54,978 nucleotides of DNA, taken from positions 1 through 54,978 of the forward strand of contig JAAFJN010000003.1 in assembly GCA_013298845.1 (NCBI GenBank), read 5' to 3'. Of the stretch, positions 45,439-52,711 are shown one piece after another (position 1 is the stretch's first letter; each line of letters begins with the position of its first letter). Below the pieces are notes generated by a model. It was not told where the DNA came from. It made no database searches and was given only the letters and a program-made list of their open reading frames with translations. The translations under genes and the position numbers were made by a program. Source of the DNA: Chitinophagales bacterium (GTDB lineage: Bacteria; Bacteroidota; Bacteroidia; Chitinophagales; Saprospiraceae).

Positions 45439-45574
45439 ACATCGAACACCGAACACCGAACACCGAATTTTGATCAGCGAATTTTGAACATGGAAGTATG
45501 GTGCTCTGTGGCGTATTTTAACCTTCTTCAATTAAATATTATTTCGGCGTTCGATGTTCGCTGTTCGATGTTCA
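45436..45574. repeat. Inverted pair of heptamer arrays between ccoP and ccoG
   Basis: The left array (45436-45468) reads TGAACAT, CGAACAC three times, CGAAT. The right array (45542-45574) is its reverse complement at 29 of 33 positions. The spacer is 73 bases. This parallels the arrangement at 14041-14246. The gap to 45619 holds nothing else. Confidence 0.85.
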
Positions 45575-45619
45575 AACATTCGCTTATTAAATACCACGTT
45601 TTTACTCAATACCAATATC

Positions 45620-47092
45620 ATGTCATCTAACCATAAAAAGGCAATAACGGACGATGCGCCCCTGCGCATTACAGATTGGCTGGAGAAAGAAGATACCGAG
45701 TCGTATCGCGACCATATTGCCACGGTGGATCAAGAAGGCAAACGTATTTGGCTATACCCCAAAAAGCCAAATGGAAAATTATACAATGCCCGCACTATCG
45801 TCAGTTTTATCTTTTTGGCGTTGTTTTTAACGTTGCCATTTATTAAGGTAAACGGCGAGCAGTTTTTGATGTTTAACGTACTGGAGCGCAAATTTGTGTT
45901 GTTTGGCCTTTTGTTTACCCCGCAGGATTTTCACCTGTTTGTATTGGCCATGATCACGTTTGTGGTGTTTATTATTCTGTTTACGGTCGTGTACGGGCGG
46001 TTGTTCTGCGGGTGGGTGTGTCCCCAAACGGTATTTATGGAAATGTTTTTCCGGCGCATTGAATACTGGATTGAGGGCGATGGTACCGCCCAACGCAAAT
46101 TGGACGCCGCGCCCTGGACCAACGAAAAAATTCGCAAAAAAGCCACCAAACACCTCGTTTTTTTCGCGATTGCGATGGTGGTTTCCCACTATTTTTTGGC
46201 TTATGTCATCGGGATGGACCGGGTCATTGCCATGTTAAAAGAACCCGCCACCCAACACATCAACGAAATTGCGGCCATGTTGCTGTTTTCGGGCGTGTTT
46301 TACGGGGTGTTTTCCCGCCTGCGCGAACAGGTGTGTACGACCATTTGCCCCTACGGTCGTTTGCAAAGTGTTTTATTGGTAAAAGAATCCATCGTGGTGG
46401 CCTACGATTATCAACGCGGCGAACCACGGGGAAAAATCAGCAAAGAACAACAACCCGCCGAAAAATTGGGCGATTGTATTGATTGTAACCTCTGCGTGGC
46501 GGTGTGTCCAACGGGTATTGATATCCGCAACGGCACCCAACTGGAATGCACCAACTGCACCGCTTGCATTGATGCCTGCAACAACGTAATGACCAAAATC
46601 AACCGGGACACCGGCCTGATTCGTTACGACTCCATGACGGGTATCGAAACCGGTAATCGCAAAATTTTTACCACCCGCGTCTACGCCTACACGGCGGTGT
46701 TAGTGGCGCTGTTGGCGGTTGATATTGTACTGTTTGCCAACCGGGGCGTGATCGAAAGTATTATTCTGCGGTCGCCCGGGCAATTGTACCAACAAAAAGA
46801 CGAACAACACATCACCAATTTATACACCTACGTACTCATCAACAAAACCCCCAAAGCGATGCCCATTCAGTTGAGCACATCAACGCCGGGAGCCGTGATT
46901 AACGTGGTGGGCACAATGCAGGACAGCATTCCGAAAGGTGGAAAAATAGAAGGCGTATTTTTTATGGTAATGCCTTTGGACCAATTAAAAGGCCGAAAAA
47001 CATCCGTAGAAATTGACATTATTTCCAATGGCCAACGCATTGACCAGGTGGAAACCAATTTTATGGGTCCCGGATCATTAGAAAAACAGTAA
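45620..47092 (+). CDS. ccoG: CcoG, polyferredoxin-type maturation factor of cbb3 oxidase
   Basis: 490 residues from the ATG at 45620 (MSSNHKKAITDD); the longer frame runs back through the repeat and has no support. About five membrane helices, the CGWVCPQTVFME motif, two [4Fe-4S] clusters (CIDCNLCVAVCP and CTNCTACIDAC) and a C-terminal Ig-like domain. CcoG reduces copper for the oxidase's CuB site. Confidence 0.95.
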   Translation: MSSNHKKAITDDAPLRITDWLEKEDTESYRDHIATVDQEGKRIWLYPKKPNGKLYNARTIVSFIFLALFLTLPFIKVNGEQFLMFNVLERKFVLFGLLFTPQDFHLFVLAMITFVVFIILFTVVYGRLFCGWVCPQTVFMEMFFRRIEYWIEGDGTAQRKLDAAPWTNEKIRKKATKHLVFFAIAMVVSHYFLAYVIGMDRVIAMLKEPATQHINEIAAMLLFSGVFYGVFSRLREQVCTTICPYGRLQSVLLVKESIVVAYDYQRGEPRGKISKEQQPAEKLGDCIDCNLCVAVCPTGIDIRNGTQLECTNCTACIDACNNVMTKINRDTGLIRYDSMTGIETGNRKIFTTRVYAYTAVLVALLAVDIVLFANRGVIESIILRSPGQLYQQKDEQHITNLYTYVLINKTPKAMPIQLSTSTPGAVINVVGTMQDSIPKGGKIEGVFFMVMPLDQLKGRKTSVEIDIISNGQRIDQVETNFMGPGSLEKQ

Positions 47093-47103
47093 AACTTTTA
47101 ACC

Positions 47104-47553
47104 ATGAGCACAACAACATTTCATTGGGGACACGGCATTGCGCTGGTGTATGCCGCATTTGCCATCAGTATGGTGGGCGCCGTCGTGATTGCGGCCCGGA
47201 ACCACAACCCCGGATTGGTTCAAAAAAACTATTACGATCTGGACATCAATTACCAAAAACGGATCGAACAAAAGCAAAATACCGCCGGCTTAACCGAAAT
47301 GCCGCAAATCGTTTATCAACGCGAGGCAATGGCCATCCAGGTGCAATTGCCCGCCAATATGACGGCCAGCGAAGGTAAAGTAAAGGCGTTCCGCCCTGCC
47401 ATGGCAACGGGCGAAATCACCCAGGTTTTTCAAGGGGTAAATACCTTTCAAATCCCGTTGAAACCCACCGATCGAGGCTATTTCAGAGTGGAACTGGAGT
47501 GGCTGACCAACAACAAAGATTATTATTTTGAGACGGTAATCATCATTCCATAA
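47104..47553 (+). CDS. ccoH: FixH/CcoH family protein
   Basis: 149 residues, one N-terminal helix (about 8-29, GIALVYAAFAISMVGAVVIAA) and an extracytoplasmic beta domain. The segment KNYYDLDINYQKRIEQKQNT is the FixH hallmark. It is needed for assembly of the cbb3 complex. It starts 11 bases after ccoG. Confidence 0.9.
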   Translation: MSTTTFHWGHGIALVYAAFAISMVGAVVIAARNHNPGLVQKNYYDLDINYQKRIEQKQNTAGLTEMPQIVYQREAMAIQVQLPANMTASEGKVKAFRPAMATGEITQVFQGVNTFQIPLKPTDRGYFRVELEWLTNNKDYYFETVIIIP

Positions 47554-47564
47554 ATTTATATACA

Positions 47565-47780
47565 ATGACTAAAAACATGAGTAATTTCGACCGTATCATC
47601 CGGTTGACACTCGCTTTGGTCTTTTTTACGCTGTTTTTTACCGGGACGGTCGCCGGAGTACCTGCCAATATACTGATGGTATTTGGGGTGGTATTTGCCA
47701 TTACGGGAACAGTGGGTAATTGCCCATTGTACGCCCTTTTTGGCATTTCAACCTGCCGCGTGCCCGACCCAAAACAATGA
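47565..47780 (+). CDS. DUF2892 (YgaP transmembrane-like) small membrane protein
   Basis: 71 residues with two helices. NFDRIIRLTLALVFFTL and TGTVGNCPLYALFGISTC follow the DUF2892 pattern (N-x-R-x-IR, GxCPLYxxxGxxTC). In other proteins this domain is attached to rhodanese; here it stands alone. It lies between ccoH and the SafE-type gene, so it may take part in oxidase assembly. Confidence 0.85.
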   Translation: MTKNMSNFDRIIRLTLALVFFTLFFTGTVAGVPANILMVFGVVFAITGTVGNCPLYALFGISTCRVPDPKQ

Positions 47781-47787
47781 AAAAGAA

Positions 47788-48477
47788 ATGTTTGCTGCAT
47801 TTACATTAGGTTTGGTAGGTAGTTTACACTGCGTTGTAATGTGTGGACCCTTACTGCTGGCCTTGCCTTTTGGAATCTCAAACGACAAAAACGCACTGCT
47901 GAAAGTTTTTCTTTACCATATAGGCCGGATTGGTTCCTATGTGGCAATGGGCGTTGTATTGGGTTTGGGAAGCCGCCAATTGGCCGCCGTTCCGTATATT
48001 CAACAGGCACTTACCCTCGTGGCGGGTATCCTGTTGCTGGCTATGGTATTGTACGGCAACGTATTGGAAAACAAACTCCGGCAGTTGCCGCTGTTTAGCC
48101 AGTTTGTGGCGCGTATCAACCGGGCCTACGCCCGCCTCATCAAAAAAAGCGGCAATGCCACCATGTTGGGTTTGGGCACCCTCAACGGCCTGATTCCCTG
48201 CGGAATGGTTTATGCCGCCGCCGTGGGCGCCATGAGCACCGGCGATGCCGCATTGGCCGGTGGTTTTATGCTGCTGTACGGCCTGGGTACCTTGCCCTTG
48301 TTGATGTTGTTGCAATGGGGTGGTTTGCCTTTTGGCCAAAAAATCCGCGTCCAATTGCGAAAGTTGCAACCCGTTTTTTTGGTGCTGCTCGGGCTGTTTT
48401 TTATTTATCGCGGGTTGTTTTTTAACGCCGGCATTCTCGAATACAGCGTTCCACCGGCGCAATTGGAGTGCCATTGA
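47788..48477 (+). CDS. SafE/TauE-like membrane protein of the cbb3 locus
   Basis: 229 residues from the ATG at 47788 (MFAAFTLGLVGSLHCVVMCGP). Six to seven helices, with the CxxxC pair in the first, GTLNGLIPCGMVYAA, and the last helix YRGLFFNAGI. This is the sulfite-exporter/CcdA-related family that accompanies cbb3 genes and is thought to help copper supply. It follows the DUF2892 gene by 7 bases. Its stop codon lies within an FNR-like dyad. Confidence 0.88.
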   Translation: MFAAFTLGLVGSLHCVVMCGPLLLALPFGISNDKNALLKVFLYHIGRIGSYVAMGVVLGLGSRQLAAVPYIQQALTLVAGILLLAMVLYGNVLENKLRQLPLFSQFVARINRAYARLIKKSGNATMLGLGTLNGLIPCGMVYAAAVGAMSTGDAALAGGFMLLYGLGTLPLLMLLQWGGLPFGQKIRVQLRKLQPVFLVLLGLFFIYRGLFFNAGILEYSVPPAQLECH

Positions 48478-48487
48478 TACAGATCAT
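48474..48487 (+). promoter_or_regulatory. FNR/CRP-like site upstream of the CBS-USP unit
   Basis: TTGAT-ACAG-ATCA-T, one mismatch from the FNR dyad. Its centre lies 51.5 bases before the -7 box at 48532. A weaker TAAC-CCGC-ATCA (48497-48508) is centred 29.5 bases before that box. Confidence 0.55.
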
Positions 48488-48531
48488 TATGCCCAATAAC
48501 CCGCATCATTCCACCGCCGTGTATTCTCCCG

Positions 48532-48539
48532 CATTTTTG
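48532..48539 (+). promoter_or_regulatory. -7 box (CATTTTTG)
   Basis: One base off TAnnTTTG, 51 bases before the ATG at 48591. Confidence 0.4.
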
Positions 48540-48590
48540 CAGTACTAATTAATTCAACATTCACTATTTAAACAGCCTTTGGCCAGTATT

Positions 48591-49055
48591 ATGAATTTAT
48601 TTGCACCAGTATCTGCTATCATGACCGACTATCATAAGTTAATCACCGTTGGTCCTGATGATTCTTTGGCCCACGTCAAAGAAATTTTTGAAAAAAACGC
48701 CTTTCACCATATTCCCGTCGTGCGTTTCCGCGAAATCGTTGGTATTATTTCCAAACTTGATTTCGAGCACATTATGGGCAATATTGAAGCCAATAACTAT
48801 AAGTTTTTGATTGATCGCCGCCTCGATCACATCAAAGCCAGCGATATAATGGTCACCCGTTTGGGTAAAGTGGAATCTACCGACCGCCTCAACGTGGTGG
48901 TTGAAATATTCGTGATTAACCGCTTTCACGCCTTGCCCGTCGTGGACAACAACGAATTGGTGGGTATTATCACGCCGTACGATATTTTGAAACGCCTCTC
49001 GGAAGAAAGACCAGCCGATCCAACTTCCGTTTACGAAAATAATTCAGCATTATGA
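48591..49055 (+). CDS. Tandem CBS-domain protein
   Basis: 154 residues from the ATG at 48591 (MNLFAPVSAIMTDYHKLITVGP). Two CBS units: VGPDDSLAHVKEIFEKNAFHHIPVV and ESTDRLNVVVEIFVINRFHALPVVDNNELVGIIT. They usually bind adenine nucleotides and sense energy status. It overlaps the universal stress gene by four bases (ATGA), so the two are coupled, and the FNR-like site upstream suggests oxygen control. Confidence 0.88.
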   Translation: MNLFAPVSAIMTDYHKLITVGPDDSLAHVKEIFEKNAFHHIPVVRFREIVGIISKLDFEHIMGNIEANNYKFLIDRRLDHIKASDIMVTRLGKVESTDRLNVVVEIFVINRFHALPVVDNNELVGIITPYDILKRLSEERPADPTSVYENNSAL

Positions 49056-50050
49056 GCTACAATGTAAAAGACTATCCCGCCGCCGAAACCACCGGCAAAA
49101 AACACGCCCACAAACACGCCCACGACGAAGATGGTTGTGTTTGCAAAAACTGCGGCAAAGGCTGCCAAAGCCTGAAGCGAATCCTGCTTCCCGTGGACAT
49201 GAGCGACGCGTCGCGTTTATCGTTTCAATTCGCCTGGGACATGGCCGCCAAAACGGGTGCTTCCATTGACGTTTTGTACGTGATGGACAGCATTTTTGAC
49301 GGAAAACACCCCTCTTCGACGGGTTTTTTATCCGGGTACCAAGACACCTTAAAAAAGGAACTCGACGAGTTTGTCCAGGACCGCATTGCCCAAATTGCCG
49401 AAGCGGCCGTGCCGGACGAGGATAGTCTTTTACAAAAAACCAAACCTTCACCCACCATCAATACCTTGGTGGGGTACGGTTTTCCGGAACAGGCCATTAC
49501 CGCCGAAGCCGAACACTACGACTTAGTGATCATGGGAACCGCCGGGCGCAACAGCGCCATTGGTGAGCGGTTATTTGGGTCGGTCAGCACCGAAGTCGCC
49601 AAAAACGCCTTGGTTCCGGTGCTGTTTATTCCGCCCGATGCCAGTTTTTCGGGGTTCCGCAACATTTTGTACGCCAGTAACACCGATTCTTTGTCGGGCA
49701 AATGCATCAAAAAAGCCGTGCGTTTTGCCCAATGGTTCGAGAGCCAATTGCATTTTGTGCACGTGGGCCGCGCCGGTGAACCCGACGTGGAAGAGCAATA
49801 CCGCCTGTTTAAAGGAAATTTCCTGAACGCCGAAGCCGATCAGCATTTTATTTTTGAACGCATGATTGACGACGAAGGCACGGTCAATGCCCTCTACGAT
49901 TACGCCTTTAACCACCGCATTGATGCCTTGGTGTTTGTCACGCACCACCGCTCTTTTTGGGAAAGTTTGTTCCACAAAAGCGCCACCAGCAAAGCCCTGC
50001 AATCAGCGGGATTACCTATTTTGGTGCTGCACCAGGAGGATAGGGAGTAG
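49052..50050 (+). CDS. Double universal stress protein (UspA) with His/Cys-rich N-terminus
   Basis: 332 residues. After a 44-residue extension come two Usp domains: LKRILLPVDMSDASRL with VIMGTAGRN (first nucleotide-binding loop G-x2-G-x9-G-like), then FRNILYASNTDSLSGK to LVFVTHHR. The extension contains KKHAHKHAHDEDGCVCKNCG, four cysteines and several histidines that could bind a metal. Such an extension is unusual for UspA proteins. It is probably induced at low oxygen with the CBS gene. Confidence 0.85.
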   Translation: MSYNVKDYPAAETTGKKHAHKHAHDEDGCVCKNCGKGCQSLKRILLPVDMSDASRLSFQFAWDMAAKTGASIDVLYVMDSIFDGKHPSSTGFLSGYQDTLKKELDEFVQDRIAQIAEAAVPDEDSLLQKTKPSPTINTLVGYGFPEQAITAEAEHYDLVIMGTAGRNSAIGERLFGSVSTEVAKNALVPVLFIPPDASFSGFRNILYASNTDSLSGKCIKKAVRFAQWFESQLHFVHVGRAGEPDVEEQYRLFKGNFLNAEADQHFIFERMIDDEGTVNALYDYAFNHRIDALVFVTHHRSFWESLFHKSATSKALQSAGLPILVLHQEDRE

Positions 50051-50069
50051 CGGGGCACTTATTCGTTGG

Positions 50070-50109
50070 ACTTCTTGAATGGAATGGTTTTCCGGTCCAT
50101 TCAAGAAGT
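50070..50109. terminator. Hairpin between convergent genes
   Basis: 14-base perfect arms (ACTTCTTGAATGGA and its complement) with a 12-base loop, 20 bases after the stress protein stop codon. No strong T-tract. The gap up to 50225 shows nothing further. Confidence 0.6.
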
Positions 50110-50225
50110 TCACTACGGCAAAAAATACGAACGCAAAAACCATTGCTACCCATGTGTGACCGCTCCGAGGGTGGTGGGAAATGGCTGGTTCATTACGCGT
50201 TTTGTGGTGCCGTTGCAAAACGCAA

Positions 50226-52280
50226 TTATTTTTCCAAATCCTCCAACGCATTTTTTACCCATGCTAAATTGTTTTGAAACGCAACGTAACTTGGAAAGGA
50301 GGTTGCTAATTCAAGCCACAATGTTTGGCATTGTTCAAAATAAATACGGGCTTTTTGATTGTCGTTTTTGTTATCTCTAAAAAAACACCCTAACTGCGAA
50401 TAAGAAATCGCTAAACCGTTTTTAAATTCCACATTATTCGGGTAGGCGGTATACAGTTCTTCAGATAACTTGACTTCTTCTTCATATAACCCTAAAGCCT
50501 TTTCTAAATTGCCCAATGCCGTGTGCGTTTCTCCAAGTTTTGAGTAAGCAATCGCCAACCCGTTTTTAAATTTCACATTATTCGGGTAGGCGGCATACAG
50601 TTCTTTTGTCAATTTTATATCTTCTTCGTAGAGCACCAAAGCCTTGTCCAAATTGCCCAAGGACGTGTGCGTTTCCCCAAGTTTTGAGTAAGAAATCGCC
50701 AAACCGTTTTTAAAGTCCACATTATTCGGGTAGGCGGCATACAGTTCTTTTGTCAATTTGAGACCTTCTTCGTAGAACGCCAATGCCTTGTCCAAATTGC
50801 CCAAGGACGTGTGCGTTTCCCCAAGTTTTGAGTAAGAAATCGCCAAACCGTTTTTAAAGTCCACATTATTCGGGTATGCGGCATGCAGTTCTTTGCCTAA
50901 CCTGTTGCGTTCTTCGTACAACTCCAAAGCCTTTTCTAAATTGCCCAGCGCCGTGTGCGTATTGCCAAGTTTTGAGTAAGAAATCGCCAAACCGTTTTTA
51001 AAGTCCACATTATTCGGGTAGGCGGCATACAATTCTTTGCCTAATCGGTTGTATTCTTCGTAAAACCCCAACGCCTTTTCCAAATTGCCCAATGCCGTGT
51101 GCGTATTGCCAAGTTTTGAGTAAGAAATCGCCAAGCCTTTTTTAAAGTCCACATTATTCGGGTAGGCGGCATACAGTTCTTTTGTCAATTTGAGACCTTC
51201 TTCGTAGAACGCCAATGCCTTGTCCAAATTGCCCAATGCCGTGTGCGTTGAGCCAAGTCTTTCGTAACACAATGCAACATTACTTTTATCATTGTTAGAC
51301 ATATATATATTTAAAGCCTTATCGTACTGAATTAGGAGTTCGCCTAATTTGCCTTCCTCACGCAATTTATCTGCAATTTCAATATAAATAGCAGCTTGTG
51401 AACCCCTACTGAAGTCCTCATTATTAAGTATAGTTTGTAGTTTTTTTAAATATTCTGCGTGATTTAAACTCTTTATTTGGGCAACAAGGGCAATGAAAAT
51501 AGCTAAATTTTCGATTTTTTCTTGTAGTTTTCCTGTCTTTAATTCATCAAGACCGCCTTTTTGATAGTCTCTACTGAGATTATTGCCTAATGCGCCCATA
51601 TTCCATTTTTCATCTGTAATGTAGTTGATGCATATTTGACTACCATCACCAGAACAAGCGTCAGTTTGATACGCCCCAAACAATATCATATCAGCATTGT
51701 GATAAGCTCTAAGTGCTTTGGCAGTTTCGTCATTAAAATCTTTAAAGTCATAACTTTCCCAATAGTGTGTTTTGATTTTTAGATGTTCTTTGTCAATTAT
51801 ACCATTTAGGCGTTCTGTTACTACAAAGCCGGCGTCATAGTTTTTGCCATTTTGATTACATATTTGTTTAAAAGGCAAGACTAAAATTTTAAAATTATGG
51901 TCTTTGGCTCTAAAAAAACGATTAAAACCCAGTAAGTCCTTTATTTCATTTTTTTGCCAGATACCAATCGCCAATAGACCAACAAGAGCCATAATATAAC
52001 CGCCTTTGACGTAAATGGAAAAATTAGCCGTTTTAATTTTTCCAATGTTCCAAATTTTATGAGCACTCTGATTAGAAGCAGTTGTCTCCCCTTCTTCGGA
52101 TGGTTTGTTTCGGAAAATGTAATACCCCGTCAGTAAAAACAAGTAGCTTAAAAAAACAATGATGGGTTCAAATGGAAATTTAGGCTCGTCTAAGAAATCT
52201 CTCACAAACCAAACAGCACCAACGAGGAATAGAACAGCCGTTGTCCAAAAATCCCACCTAAATTTTTTTTGTTCATTCAT
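50226..52280 (-). CDS. Membrane protein with TolB-N-like domain and near-identical TPR repeats
   Basis: 684 residues. Three membrane helices in the first 120 (WTTAVLFLVGAVWFV, PIIVFLSYLFLLTGYYIF, YIMALVGLLAIGIW). A domain with ILVLPFKQI, FVVTERLNGII and ADMILFGAY resembles TolB-N/FlgO-type sensor folds. Six repeats of 48 residues (LGETHTALGNLEKAL through NNVDFKNGLAISYSK) and a degenerate seventh follow. The TPRs should bind a partner protein. The gene follows the EAD11-like gene by 3 bases and shares its repeat unit with the STAND ATPase. In such loci a membrane protein is often the effector; that is an inference. Confidence 0.7.
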   Translation of the reverse strand: MNEQKKFRWDFWTTAVLFLVGAVWFVRDFLDEPKFPFEPIIVFLSYLFLLTGYYIFRNKPSEEGETTASNQSAHKIWNIGKIKTANFSIYVKGGYIMALVGLLAIGIWQKNEIKDLLGFNRFFRAKDHNFKILVLPFKQICNQNGKNYDAGFVVTERLNGIIDKEHLKIKTHYWESYDFKDFNDETAKALRAYHNADMILFGAYQTDACSGDGSQICINYITDEKWNMGALGNNLSRDYQKGGLDELKTGKLQEKIENLAIFIALVAQIKSLNHAEYLKKLQTILNNEDFSRGSQAAIYIEIADKLREEGKLGELLIQYDKALNIYMSNNDKSNVALCYERLGSTHTALGNLDKALAFYEEGLKLTKELYAAYPNNVDFKKGLAISYSKLGNTHTALGNLEKALGFYEEYNRLGKELYAAYPNNVDFKNGLAISYSKLGNTHTALGNLEKALELYEERNRLGKELHAAYPNNVDFKNGLAISYSKLGETHTSLGNLDKALAFYEEGLKLTKELYAAYPNNVDFKNGLAISYSKLGETHTSLGNLDKALVLYEEDIKLTKELYAAYPNNVKFKNGLAIAYSKLGETHTALGNLEKALGLYEEEVKLSEELYTAYPNNVEFKNGLAISYSQLGCFFRDNKNDNQKARIYFEQCQTLWLELATSFPSYVAFQNNLAWVKNALEDLEK

Positions 52281-52283
52281 ATT

Positions 52284-52658
52284 TTAAGAAAAGTTGGCGT
52301 TATCAATATGGTTGATATTGTAAATCTTCTCCGCATTTTGGATAATAGTCATGCCCTTTTCGTACTGTTCCACCTCCGACCGGATAGCCGCCGATGCCAC
52401 ACCCTGCTCTTCCATCTCTCGCAAAAGTTCCAAAATACCGTGTCGGATTTGATTTTGGGCAATATTCGCCGCCTGAAAATCCACCAAACCCAAGCGAATT
52501 TGCTGCATGACATGGCTATAACGGGCCGATTGCTGCACGGCTTCGTCTAATTGCGGGCTGTCTTTGAGCAGCGCGGACAGTTCCTGAATGGCCGTTTTGA
52601 CCTCATCGTTGGCGATAAGATTGCGGATACGGGCGATAAAAGGGTTGGTATTGGGCAT
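52284..52658 (-). CDS. Standalone effector-associated domain (EAD11-like) adaptor
   Basis: 124 residues from the ATG at 52658 (MPNTNPFIARIRNLIAND). An all-helical domain with NDEVKTAIQELSALLKDSP, QQSARYSHVMQQIRLGLVD and NQIRHGILELLREMEE, the pattern of EAD11, an adaptor domain that pairs NTPase sensors with effectors in bacterial conflict systems. The tail (TIIQNAEKIYNINHIDNANFS) recurs in the STAND protein. It is placed between that ATPase and a membrane protein, with its own -7 box at 52677. Confidence 0.7.
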   Translation of the reverse strand: MPNTNPFIARIRNLIANDEVKTAIQELSALLKDSPQLDEAVQQSARYSHVMQQIRLGLVDFQAANIAQNQIRHGILELLREMEEQGVASAAIRSEVEQYEKGMTIIQNAEKIYNINHIDNANFS

Positions 52659-52676
52659 ACTGTACTTGTTACACAG

Positions 52677-52684
52677 CAAAAGTA
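52677..52684 (-). promoter_or_regulatory. -7 box of the EAD11-TPR unit (TACTTTTG)
   Basis: A perfect TAnnTTTG on the minus strand, 18 bases before the ATG at 52658 and just after the STAND gene's stop codon. It also rules out the TTG start inside the box. Confidence 0.55.
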
Positions 52685-52711
52685 AGTATATTTTTGGATG
52701 GGATTGTTTTT

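Noticed and set aside
44500-45531. 343-codon antisense frame over ccoP
   Set aside because: Shadow of a GC-biased third position in the ccoP gene, whose identity is certain.
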